NCBI GenBank assembly: GCA_009780025.1 | Contig: WRAV01000018.1 | Location: 1 to 43,781 of the forward strand | DNA from: Oscillospiraceae bacterium | GTDB lineage: Bacteria > Bacillota > Clostridia > Oscillospirales > Ruminococcaceae | DNA length: 43,781 nt | Direction: 5' to 3' | Shown: one piece after another, positions 22,697 through 32,300 of the stretch | How the letters are laid out: each line of letters starts with the position of its first letter | Numbering within the stretch: position 1 is the first letter of the stretch | Translations under genes and position numbers: made by a program | Notes under the pieces: generated by a model | What the model was told of the DNA's origin: nothing | Database searches by the model: none | Seen by the model: only the letters and a program-made list of their open reading frames with translations

Positions 22697-24295
22697 ATGA
22701 CTAAGTACGAAAAAATGCACCGCGACAGGCGAGAAACAGAGGAAAAGAAGCTACTGCGTGTTGGCGCATATTGTCGGGTTTCAACCGATAAAGGCGACCA
22801 GGCGAACTCATTTGAGAGCCAGCAGCGGTATTTCCGTGAATATATCGAGAGGCAATCTAACTGGGAACTCACAGAGATTTTCGCGGATGAAGGCAAATCC
22901 GGTACATCGACAAAGAGGCGCGCGTCATTTAATAATATGATTGATGCGGCAAAACGTGGTAAGCTAGATTTAATTATCACTAAAGAAATCTCACGCTTCG
23001 CCCGCAACACGCTTGACAGCATTTACTATACCCGCGAACTTAAGCGAATTGGTGTTGGCGTTGTCTTTGTAAACGACAACATAAATACGCTTGAGCCTGA
23101 CGCAGAACTGCGGTTGACCATAATGTCCAGTATAGCGCAGGAGGAGAGCCGAAGAACCTCTGAGCGTGTAAAATGGGGCCAAAGGCGCCGGATGGAGCAA
23201 GGCGTGGTTTTCGGGCGTGATATGCTCGGCTATGATGTGCGTGGCGGCAAGATGTTCATCAACGAAGAGGGCGCAAAAATTGTACACTTAATATTTCATA
23301 AATTTGTCGTTGAAAGCAAAGGCTGCCACACAATAGCGCGGGAGCTGCGCGAAGCTGGGATTCAAACTTCATCAAGGATGAAGGAGTGGTCTGACACGGC
23401 AATACTGCGTGTGATTCGAAATGAGAAGTACTGTGGCGACCTTGTGCAAAAAAAGACATTCACTTCGGACTATCTTAGCCACGAAAAAAAGCGCAACCGC
23501 GGGGAAGAAGAATTTGTTATCCTCAAAGACCATCATCAACCCATCATTTCCCGCCAAACGTTCGAGCAAGCCGGCGCTATTTTAGATAGCCGAGCGCCAT
23601 CGAGAGAGAATAAAACAAAGCACGGTAATCGCTACCCACTTTCCGGTAAGATGAAGTGTGGCAAATGCGCAGCGAGTTTGGTGCCGCATTCCCGAAAACG
23701 CGGGGATGGCTCGAGAGTGAAAACATGGCGCTGTTACGAGGCGAGCCGCAACGGGGCTCCGAAAGTTGACGCTGCCGGGAATCATGTCGGATGTAAAGGC
23801 ACCCGCATGTATGAAGACGAGGCCATCTGCATAATCCGGTCGTTGATGAGCAGTATTGACCTAGACCGAAAGAAAATCCGACAGAGTGCAATGCGCCTAG
23901 CACATAAAGCTATCGAAAACTCAAAACCAGATTTAGATGTATCTAAGCTTAGGTCGCGATTGCGGCGAATCGAAGAAAAACGCACGAAGTTGCTTGACTT
24001 GTATATATCGGATGAACTACCAAAATCGGAGTATATCGCCACGCGCTACAAATGCGATACGCAAGTGGAAGAACTTTACAGTCAGATTGAAATGGTGCAC
24101 CAGCGCGGGGCAACTGCAGAAAAACACGGAGAGCTGCTTGCCGATATCGAATCCGCGATTGATGAGCTTGTATCTGGCGATACCAGAGACGAAGATTTTT
24201 ATCGAGAGTTCCTATCGCGAATAGTGGTAAATGACAACAACCACATTGACGCTTACTTGAATCTGCTACCCTTTCGCTGGTGCTACGCGATATAG
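22697..24295 (+). CDS. Large serine recombinase (module 2), probable integrase/excisionase of the element
   Basis: 532 residues. The catalytic domain has RVGAYCRVSTDKGDQANSFE with nucleophile Ser29, LDLIITKEISRFARN and RLTIMSSIAQEESRRTSERV. The recombinase domain (about 180-285) includes GRDMLGYDVRGGKMFINEEG. The zinc ribbon at about 315-365 has MKCGKCAASL, KTWRCYEASR and HVGCKG. A coiled coil follows at about 410-475. The gene ends 113 nt before the right attachment core, the usual place for the integrase of such an element. It is strongly similar to recombinase 1 through the catalytic and zinc-ribbon regions. It would have to be made in the mother cell if the element is excised during sporulation; I could not find a convincing sporulation promoter upstream. 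Confidence 0.95.
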   Translation: MTKYEKMHRDRRETEEKKLLRVGAYCRVSTDKGDQANSFESQQRYFREYIERQSNWELTEIFADEGKSGTSTKRRASFNNMIDAAKRGKLDLIITKEISRFARNTLDSIYYTRELKRIGVGVVFVNDNINTLEPDAELRLTIMSSIAQEESRRTSERVKWGQRRRMEQGVVFGRDMLGYDVRGGKMFINEEGAKIVHLIFHKFVVESKGCHTIARELREAGIQTSSRMKEWSDTAILRVIRNEKYCGDLVQKKTFTSDYLSHEKKRNRGEEEFVILKDHHQPIISRQTFEQAGAILDSRAPSRENKTKHGNRYPLSGKMKCGKCAASLVPHSRKRGDGSRVKTWRCYEASRNGAPKVDAAGNHVGCKGTRMYEDEAICIIRSLMSSIDLDRKKIRQSAMRLAHKAIENSKPDLDVSKLRSRLRRIEEKRTKLLDLYISDELPKSEYIATRYKCDTQVEELYSQIEMVHQRGATAEKHGELLADIESAIDELVSGDTRDEDFYREFLSRIVVNDNNHIDAYLNLLPFRWCYAI

Positions 24296-24299
24296 CCAA

Positions 24300-24333
24300 T
24301 CAACTTGAAAAAGCGGTCTTCTTTTGAAGTTGA
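24300..24333 (+). terminator. Hairpin after recombinase 2
   Basis: TCAACTTGAAAA and TTTTGAAGTTGA pair over 12 bp with one mismatch across a 10-nt loop, 5 nt after the recombinase stop. No T-run follows, so termination is uncertain. It may instead be an end structure of the element. Confidence 0.4.
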
Positions 24334-24408
24334 ATGAGTATACAAAAGGACGGAGTTTGCGGTGAAGGTGGCGGTTTAGGCTAAGCGTTACCTATTTCCC
24401 CATCGTCT

Positions 24409-24420
24409 GTACCTATATCG
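24409..24420. other. Right attachment-site core (12-bp direct repeat)
   Basis: GTACCTATATCG is identical to 220-231 and in the same orientation. The element side (24381-24408) gives the N-terminal CotJC frame a short foreign tail, DDGEIGNA, before a stop at 24381-24383. The chromosome side continues cotJC. Confidence 0.85.
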
Positions 24421-24596
24421 GTGAGTATACCGGTCACTTCGCCGTAAGGGCAGCTGTACCGCTGGTGGAGATAGCGCATAGCGGCGCCCAGCTCTCCGTC
24501 CGGGCCGCCCAACTGTGTCATGACTATCTTAGCCATGGCAGGGTTGGGCGTTTTGATTTTCACAGGATATTGCAGCTTTTTGTTATAAGTCCACAT
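24409..24596 (-). CDS. cotJC: cotJC 5' segment (first 63 codons, interrupted)
   Basis: ATG 24596 is preceded by GGAGG. The translation starts MWTYNKKLQYPVKIKTPNPA, has MTQLGGPDGELGAAMRYLHQ (its Glu is a manganese ligand in the family) and RYSCPYGEVTGILTDIGT. It then leaves the family exactly at the 12-bp repeat and stops in element DNA at 24381. CotJC proteins normally continue EE(L)xHxEM, which is what lies at 1-219. The ATG overlaps the cotJB stop (TAATG). Only a stump of about 71 residues can be made while the element is present. Confidence 0.93.
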
Positions 24597-24853
24597 TATT
24601 TTTCCTCCTCCATCTGCCAGGGCCAGGGGCCGTCTACCCATTTCCAGCGCGGGCCGCCGTCGTAAGCGCCCTTGGTCAGAGGGCCAAAGCGCGACTCAAA
24701 TTCGCTTGCGGCTGCTGCACGCATCTCCAGATACTTTTTGTAGTAGGCAAGGGCGGCTGCGTCCTCGGGGTGTGTGTCCAGGAAAAGGGCCGTGTCGTTA
24801 AGTGCAAAATCGCAGACCTGCACTCTTTTAAGCAGTACCTCACGCTCTGTCAT
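24596..24853 (-). CDS. cotJB: Spore coat protein CotJB
   Basis: 85 residues, usual length. It begins MTEREVLLKRVQVCDFALND and has TALFLDTHPEDAAALAYYKK. The ending is the CotJB signature, a Gly-Pro-Leu-Thr then GPRWKWVDGPWPWQMEEEK. It starts at ATG 24853, 14 nt inside the end of cotJA; a longer frame upstream is only cotJA in another frame. In Bacillus subtilis cotJA-B-C is a mother-cell, sigma-E-controlled operon whose products sit in the coat. The stop overlaps the start of cotJC. Confidence 0.93.
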   Translation of the reverse strand: MTEREVLLKRVQVCDFALNDTALFLDTHPEDAAALAYYKKYLEMRAAAASEFESRFGPLTKGAYDGGPRWKWVDGPWPWQMEEEK

Positions 24854-25883
24854 AGCGGCAATCCCCCTTTCCGGAGAAGGGTAAGTCAAGCTCTTCAAAA
24901 ATAGTCCCGCGGCCAAAGCCTTCTTCGGGCTCGTAAAGCATTTTCCACTCCTGCATCGGCACATATGCCATACCCAGCGTGATGCAGTAACCACACTCTG
25001 GATTCTCAGGCAATGTTACCGGAGGCTGCACAGGCGGCTCAACCACAGGCGGGCTGGGCGGTGCGACAGGCACCGGCTCGGGGAGTGGTACGGGCTGAAC
25101 CGGCGGTACAGGCTGCACGGGCGGAACTGGCACAACCACAACCGGAGGTTCCACAGGCGGGGGTGGGACAATCACAACAGGCGGAGGAACCGGAATAGGA
25201 AGCACCACAACAGGTGGGCGTGGTGGGTGTATTGGCGGCCTTGGCGGATGCGGATGAGGCGGCCTTGGAGGGTGTGGATGCGGCGGCCTTGGTGGATGCG
25301 GGTGCGGTGGTCTGGGCGGGTGGGGATGAGGCGGTCTCGGTGGATGTAGGTGCGGAGGCCTTGGTGGATGCGCCGGTGGGTGCGGCGGACGCACGGGCGG
25401 CCTCGGTGGCGCCACCGGCGGGCGAGGTGGTATTACCGGGGGTCTGGGCGGTTGCACAGGAGGTCTCGGTGGCGCCACAGGAGGTCGTGGCGGTTGTACG
25501 GGAGGCCTAGGTGGTTGCACAGGTGGCCTATGCTGACCGATGGGCGGGGTGGGGCGTTGATCGCCCCCTCCGGTCTGCGGGCGCTCGGGCGGTCTTGGCG
25601 AGGTTGGGCGCTGAGGTTGGGGCGGCCGCCTCTCCATAGTTGGCGCGGATGCTGTTCGTGTGGACAGCGGCTCTGCCTCTGCGAGAGTCACGGCCGGCAT
25701 ACTGCGTGTGGTTTCAGCTCGTGGCGCTGGAGAGGAGACGGGAGCGGCTTCTCCGGCCGGCCGGCTATTTTCTGCGGCTGGCATACTCGCCGAAGGGCGT
25801 ACAGGCTCGCCGGCGGGCGAACTCCAGCCGGTGGTTCGGCCGTTCTCCAGTTGGATATACATGTCGTCCTTTTTGTGATCCAA
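24840..25883 (-). CDS. cotJA: CotJA with a large proline-rich N-terminal extension
   Basis: 347 residues, against about 80 in typical CotJA. Only the last 54 residues are CotJA: ECGYCITLGMAYVPMQEWKM, then LYEPEEGFGRGTIFEELDLP. Before that come an ordinary-looking 110-residue segment rich in Ala, Pro and Glu, and about 170 residues of proline-rich repeats (PPRPPVQPPRPP, then PPHPHPPRPP). The TTG start at 25883 has AAGGAG 9 nt upstream; ATG 25862 is the alternative. A sigma-E-like promoter lies about 50 nt upstream. The whole frame is open, so this is a fusion and not a misread of two genes. The extension may form a rigid or sticky polyproline rod on the coat; that is inference. Confidence 0.88.
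   Translation of the reverse strand: MDHKKDDMYIQLENGRTTGWSSPAGEPVRPSASMPAAENSRPAGEAAPVSSPAPRAETTRSMPAVTLAEAEPLSTRTASAPTMERRPPQPQRPTSPRPPERPQTGGGDQRPTPPIGQHRPPVQPPRPPVQPPRPPVAPPRPPVQPPRPPVIPPRPPVAPPRPPVRPPHPPAHPPRPPHLHPPRPPHPHPPRPPHPHPPRPPHPHPPRPPHPHPPRPPIHPPRPPVVVLPIPVPPPVVIVPPPPVEPPVVVVPVPPVQPVPPVQPVPLPEPVPVAPPSPPVVEPPVQPPVTLPENPECGYCITLGMAYVPMQEWKMLYEPEEGFGRGTIFEELDLPFSGKGDCRYDRA
25194..25532 (-). repeat. Proline-codon tandem repeats within cotJA
   Basis: These are imperfect repeats of 18-24 nt encoding PPRPPV, PPRPPH and HPHPPRPP units. The most regular part encodes four near-identical PPHPHPPR blocks. The high G+C content opens long false frames on the other strand. Such tracts change length easily. 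Confidence 0.85.
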
Positions 25884-25933
25884 TTCTTTTTACTCCTTTC
25901 GATAATTTGGATTCCTGGGCGTTTTGGGCAGGT

Positions 25934-25961
25934 TCTATATGTAAAACACTTCGAATTATGA
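25934..25961 (-). promoter_or_regulatory. Sigma-E-like promoter of cotJABC
   Basis: On the minus strand TCATAAT (25961-25955), a 13-nt spacer and CATATAGA (25941-25934) resemble the B. subtilis sigma-E consensus (TCATATT, 13-14 nt, CATACAAT). It lies 50 nt before the cotJA start, where the operon needs a promoter. It agrees with known sigma-E control of cotJ in B. subtilis. Confidence 0.55.
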
Positions 25962-26314
25962 TATGCGCCTCATTTGCGACTGGTGATGTGAGGTGCGGTA
26001 CCCCAAGAAGCCGACTTTTGCAGGGGACGGCTTTTTTTGCGCGCTAACCCCTGGGGATACAATAAAAACCCGGCTAAACGCCCAGGTGTCTGAATTTTTG
26101 CGTTCCGGCGCGTTAAGACTATATGTATACATTTGCCAATAGGCTTCTTGCGGAACTTGCGTAAAACCACCCCGCCGTCTGCGGGCGGCACCCCTCCAAG
26201 GAGGGGAACGGGAAAGGTGCGCCATAAATTCCCCTCCCTTGGAGGGGGGGCGCAGCGCTGGGGTGATTTCGCACGAAGTCCAATGGATAAGACACCAGAC
26301 TGGAGCTTAACCTC
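25962..26314. repeat. Intergenic region with MITE-like palindrome (26169-26265)
   Basis: There is no gene between the cotJ promoter and the glucan synthase start. A long imperfect palindrome runs from CACCCCGCC (26169) to CTGGGGTG (26265). Its inner arms are ACCCCTCCAAGGAGGGGAA and TTCCCCTCCCTTGGAGGGG. A separate short hairpin with a T-run (AGCCG...CGGCTTTTTTT, about 26009-26036) points along the plus strand. Confidence 0.6.
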
Positions 26315-29300
26315 ATGAATAACAATCCAAGAAACCAGAGTATAAAAGAACTTGCCGCCGGCACGCTCAAGGCGGGCGGGGGACCCAGCACCGGGTGGAT
26401 TTGCAAACGGCTGCGCGCTATGACCGCCAGGATGCGCGGGCATTACCTCAAAGTGAACCAGCAGCCTACCCAGCACCCGGTGGACGAGTGGCTCTGCGAC
26501 AACTACTATGTGCTCGAGAAAGAGTGCAAGCAGAGTATCAAGGATATAAGCCACCTGGCCCGCCGGGCAAGCGGGGAAGAGCTCGCACGCTTTTACGCGC
26601 TGTTTGAGGGCGTGCTCTTTGCAGCTATGCCGGGCCTAGACGATGACGCCATGGCCGAAATACTGGGCGCGGCCGGCCGGGTCAGCCATATAAGCGAGAG
26701 CCAGTTCGCATTTGTCCCGGCGGCGGTTAAGGCTGTGTTGCTGCATATGGCCTATCGAGCTGTCTTCGAGACTCGCAGTGAGGATATGATTCGCTACGCA
26801 GTGGTGGGGATGAGCAAGCTGACCTCCATCGACTTTGACGAGATCGTATACAAGTGCTCTCGTGTGGAGCGCATTCTGCAAAAAGACCCGGCGGGCGTTT
26901 ATCCGTTAATGGACAGTGACAGCCGCAACTACTACCGCCACCTAGTGGCTACAATAGCCCGCAGACAGCGCCGGCCCGAGGACGGGGTAGCCGAAGATAT
27001 GCTGGCTGCTTGCCAGGGCAAGGAGGGTGCTGCCGGGCATATCGGCCATCCGATACTGAACCACCCGGCAGCTCTGCGCCCGCGGGGCAGCCGGGGTTGT
27101 GTTGCCCTTGTGGCTGGGGTTGTGTTGCCCGCAGCACTCTCCGCGTTGATAGCATACTTGACCGGTGCGCTTTGGGTTGGGCTGCTCTGCTTTTTGCCGC
27201 TGTGGGAGATATTGCGCACGCCTATCTGGCAGCTGGCCATTGCTGGAGTCTCGCCCGACTTTATCCCGCGCATGGACTTAAAGAAAATCGAGTCCAAGCC
27301 AAAGTCAGTGGTGCTGGTCTCCACCCTGATACCCGGCGTAAACCAGATCCCCGCGCTGGCTGACCGGCTCTGCCAACTATACTACTCCAACTCCGACCCC
27401 GACCTCTTCTACTGTGTGCTTGCCGATTTCAAGGAGTGGGACTACCCCACCGACGAGAAGGACGACGCCCAGGTGGCCGCCGTCACCAAGCTGATCGAGC
27501 AGCTAAACCGGGAGCACGGCAACCGCTTTATGCTCTTCCTGCGCGGACGCAGTTGGAACAAAACCCAAAAGAAGTACTCGGGGTGGGAGCGCAAGCGCGG
27601 CGCTATCACTGAGTTTATTCGCTTTCTCAAAGGCGAGAAGGCGGGGGTGCACACGTTTGCGGGGGACAGGGCCGCACTTGAGAATATCAAGTACATCATC
27701 GCTCTAGACGCAGACACAAGCCTGCTTTACGAGTGCGCTCAAACACTTGTCTGTGCGGCCATACACCCGCTCAACCGACCCGTAATCGGCCCGGACGGCG
27801 TGGTTGTGGCAGGCTACGGAATACTTGCACCCAAGATGAACCTGGATTTGCAGTCAGCCAAGGCCACTGCATTTTCCCGGGTGATGAGCGGCTGCGGCGG
27901 GGTAACAGCCTACGACACCCGTGAGAAGGACTTCTACCAAGACCTCTTTGGCGAGAGCATCTTCGCAGGCAAGGGGCTCATAGATGTAGACGTTTTCCAT
28001 CAGCTGCTCTCCGACCGCTTCCCCGAAAACCAGATACTAAGCCACGATATTTTGGAGGGCGCGTACATGCGCGTAGCCTTTGTCTCCGATGTGGAGATGA
28101 GCGACAACGCCCCGGCCAGCATGGGCAGCTGGCTTAGCCGGCTGCACCGCTGGATTCGGGGTGACTGGCAGAATATCAAGTTCGCCGGTTGGCGCTACCG
28201 GGTGGGCAGGCAAACTTACCAAAACCCAATAAGTCGACTCAGCCGTTACAAGCTGCTGGACAATCTGCGCCGCTCTGTCACTCCGGCTGTCTGTCTCGCC
28301 TGCCTGACCGCCGCCCTCTTTGTGACCGGTTATGCCAAGATTTTTCTGGCGCTTAGCGGGGTGCTGGGCGTGATGTTCCCATCCCTGTGGGCGTCGGCGT
28401 TTGCGCTGGTTTCCGGGGGATTCTACACCCTTTCTCGCAAGTTTTTTACCCGCACTCTGCCCCACGCTTTTGAGCTTATCGGCCAGGGATGCTTCTTGCT
28501 CATCATGCTGCCCGCCAACAGTCTGATAGCTTTAGACGGTGCTCTGCGCGCTCTCTGGCGGACATATGTCTCCCGCAAAAAGCTGCTCGAGTGGACGACC
28601 GCCGCCCAAGGCGAACAGGCTAAGGTAAGCTTTTGGCCGCTGCTGCGCAGGTTCTGGTTGCCAGCGCTCTTTGGGGTAGGCTTTATTGTGCTGGCCCACA
28701 GCACCGCGCTTAGCCTTATAGGTATCGCGTTTCTGCTGTTTATCCCTACGGCGCTGCTCAGCGCGCGGCCCTCCAGCGAGGACAAGGTCCGGCTCAGCTC
28801 GGCGCAGCGTGACACGCTGATGTCCTATAACGCGGCCATGTGGCGGTACTACGAGGACTTCGCGAATGCCCAGAACAACTACCTGCCGCCGGACAATATC
28901 CAGCAGTCGCCGGTCTACCGGATAGCCCACCGCACTTCTCCGACCAATATCGGGATGATGATGCTCTCGGTGCTGGCCGCGCGGGACTTCGACTTTATCG
29001 ACACCGACGGCCTTTACACCCGGATTGAGCGCACCCTTACCAGCCTTGAGCGCCTGCGCACCTGGCACGGCAACCTCTACAACTGGTACGACACCATAAC
29101 GCTGGACACGCTCAAGCCCGAGTTTGTCTCCAGCGTGGACAGCGGCAACTTTATCTGCTCGCTGGTGGCGCTTGCCGAAGGGCTGCGCGAGTTTGTCCCC
29201 GAAAAACCGGAGATAGCCGGGCTGGTTAAGCGGCTGGAGAAAATCATAGACGGGTGCGACCTCACCGTTTTCTACAACAAAAAGAAGAACCTGTTCTCGA

Positions 29301-32300
29301 TTGGATACGACGTGCCCACCGACAGCCTGAGCGAATCGCACTACGACTTCTTGGCCAGCGAGGCCAGGCTGACAAGTTACTACGCCGTGGCCCGCAAGAT
29401 TGTGGGCAAAAAGCACTGGGGCTCGCTTATCCGCACCATGTCGCGGTGCGGGTCATATGCCGGTGCGGTCAGCTGGACAGGCACCACGTTCGAGTATTAT
29501 ATGCCGCATTTACTACTGCCGGTATATGAGGGTTCGCTGCTGAGCGAGGCGCTGATTTACTGCCTTTACTGCCAGAAACACCGTGTACGCGACAAAGGCG
29601 GCATCCCCTGGGGGATAAGCGAGAGCGCGTTCTACGCCTTTGACAACAACCTCAACTACCAGTACAAGGCCCACGGCGTGCAGAAGATTGGCGTCAAGCG
29701 CTACCTGGACAAAGAGCTGGTAATCTCGCCCTACTCGACCTTCCTGACCATCTCCCAGAACCCGAATTCGGCTATGGCAAACCTGGGCAAGCTGCACAAG
29801 CTGGGGGTATACGGCCGGTACGGATTTTTTGAGGCGGTCGACTTCACCGAAGAGCGGGTGGGCAAGGAAGGCCTTGCGGTGGTGCGCAACTATATGGCCC
29901 ACCACATAGGAATGAGCATGGTGTCTTCCCTGAACGCCATGCAGGACAACAAGATGCAAAAGCGCTTTATGCGCAACCATTATATGAGAAGTGCGGGTGA
30001 GTTTTTGCAGGAGAAAATCGCAAAGAGCACAGTTGTTTACGATGAGCTCAAGAATACAGAATCTCGCGGGGAGAAGCACGAGCGCCCCAGCATAAAGGAA
30101 GAGCTGGGGACCATCTGCCCTGGGTCGCCACGGGCTTGCCTGCTGACCAACGGCGAGATAACCCACGTTATGACCGACACCGGCGCCGGCTATATGGGCC
30201 TTGGTGAAGTCGACATCACCCGGCGGAGCACCGACCTTTTGCGCAGACCGCAGGGCGTGTTCACTATCGCGCGGCTGAGCGAGACCACGCTGAGCGCTAC
30301 CCAGGCCCCATTTTTTGACGAAAAGGCCGAGCACACTGTCGAGCACCAAGAACATTCGGTGACATATTACGGGGGGAAAAACGGCGTTGAAGTCGGGGTG
30401 CGCTGCATGATGCACCCGACCTTCTCCTGCGAGCAGCGGCAGATCGTGGTAAAAAATCCGGGCACACAGCGCCAGCTGGCCGAGATGCTGGTCTACTTCG
30501 AGCCGGTGCTCAGCCCTTACCAGGACTACAGCGCGCACCCGGCCTTCTCAAAGCTGTTTGTGGGGGCCAGGTATTGCGAGGACGCGCGGGCGCTTATCTT
30601 TACCCGCAAGGACAGGGACAGCACCCGGAATATGCACCTTGCAGTCGGATTTTTGGGCGAGACCGAGTGGAGCTACGAGACCAGACGCGAGCTGCTGATG
30701 CCTTCCCCAGGCGGCGTGGGTGAGCTCAAAAACTTCCACAAGAAGAAGTTTTCCGGGGGCACCGGCGTCCCGGACGCCTGCTGCGCACTGCGCTTTGACC
30801 TTTCGGTACCCGCTGGGGGACAACAGAGCGCCACTCTGCTGCTTTGCGCCGGGCACACCGAGCAGGAGGCCATAAGCGTGCTGGTGACCATGCGGGGTCT
30901 TGGCACCCTAGACCGGAGCAGCGCGGCCAAGTCCCTGTTGCAGGGCAACACGCTGGAGGGCAGGCTGGGAAGCAATATCTTGGGGCAGCTGCTGTTCTTG
31001 CAGGCAACAGGTGGCGACAAGGCCGCCAAGGCCGAAAATCGGTTGGGCCAGCGCGGCCTTTGGCCGGCGGGAATCTCGGGGGATTTGCCGATTGCGCTGG
31101 TCGAGGTGGGAGTGCCCGACGTAGGGGCGAACTGTGTTCGCCCGAGGGATCCTACAAATGCTGTCGGTGCAAGGCCGGGCGAACGCAGTTCGCCCCTACA
31201 GGCTACGGATGATGCGCTGGATGACGCCACCACTCGTCAAGACGCCCTGCACAGCCAACTAACTGCGCTGACCAGCTATCTCAAGCTGCACGCCTCGTTG
31301 CGCAGCTGCAAGGTCGAGTTCGACCTGGTAGTGCTCTACGATGAGGCCGAACTGCGCGACCAGCTGCTCGAGCTTATTAAAACCAGCAGCATGCCGAATA
31401 TTGTGGGGCAGCGCGGCGGAGTGTTCCTGCTCCACGCGCAGCACACCCCACCTGAGCTGATTACACTTTTGCGGGCCAGTGCCCGGCATATTTTCAGCAG
31501 GGGACGCCCGGCAATACAGGGGCAGGCGCTACAGCCCTACCGCCCGGTCGAGCTGCTGTCAATCGCCCCCGAGCCGATGCCGGATCATCCGGACCTTGTC
31601 ACCGGCGGCGGGGCCTACCACAAAGGCCGCTTTTATGTTGACAAGGCTTCCCCCTTGCCATGGTGTCATATCTTGGCTAACCAGTCTTTTGGTACACTGG
31701 TTTCCGACTGTGCGCTGGGCTACACCTGGGCGGTCAACTCCCGGGAGAACAAGCTTACGCCTTGGTACAACGACATCGCTACTGACAACACTGGCGAGCT
31801 GCTGCTGCTCCACGACGGCAGCCGGTTCTACAGCCTAACCCAGGGATCGCGAGCCTCGTTCTCTAAAGAGGACGCGCTCTACCAGGGCAAGAACAGTTCG
31901 GTCAGTTCACAGGTGCGGGTGAGCATTGCGCCCAAAGGCTGCGCCAAATACCTGGATGTCACCCTGAAAAACCGCACGGACAACCCGCTAAAACTGGGGA
32001 TTGCCTATTATATCGAGCCGGTGCTCAGCGTAAACCGGGATGCCGCCTGCCATATCCGAGCGGTGGAGCGAGAGAGTGCGCTTGTGTTGCACAACCCATT
32101 TGGCCCAACGCCGAACTCCTACGCGGCGATTGGAGTAACCAATGTAGGGTTGGGCGAACACAGTTCGCCCCTACAATCTGATTTTCAGTTCACAACCTGC
32201 CGCCAGACGTTCTTGTCGGGCAAATGGCGGGAGAATACAACCGACCCGCAGTCCGACCCCTGCGCTGCGGTAATAGTCCCGGTAGAGCTGCCTGCCAAAG

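Larger units (their letters stand above)
220..24420. mobile_element. 24.2-kb serine-recombinase element inserted in cotJC
   Basis: The ends are defined by the identical 12-bp direct repeat GTACCTATATCG at 220-231 and 24409-24420. The outer flanks are the two halves of one gene: C-terminal CotJC on the left and N-terminal CotJC on the right, both on the minus strand. Removing one repeat plus the interior (24,189 bp) restores the CotJC frame without adding or losing a codon. A large serine recombinase sits next to the right end, as is usual for such elements. A second, paralogous recombinase lies mid-element. No capsid, tail, portal, terminase or conjugation gene is visible. The cargo is regulators, transporters and small enzymes. 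By eye it looks richer in A+T than the chromosome to the right. Sporulation-linked excision is inferred from position, by analogy to skin/sigK and SPbeta/spsM. Confidence 0.88.

Noticed and set aside
25194-25532. CRISPR-like regular repeats
   Set aside because: Repeats are contiguous, imperfect and in frame as Pro-rich codons. There are no spacers.
25214-25961. Plus-strand frames of up to 203 codons opposite cotJA
   Set aside because: Products are low-complexity Arg/Trp/Val-Ala strings caused by the proline-codon repeats.
28532-30538. Long minus-strand frames (294 and 341 codons) opposite the glucan synthase
   Set aside because: They mirror a G+C-rich gene with clear family motifs on the plus strand and show no motif or ribosome site.
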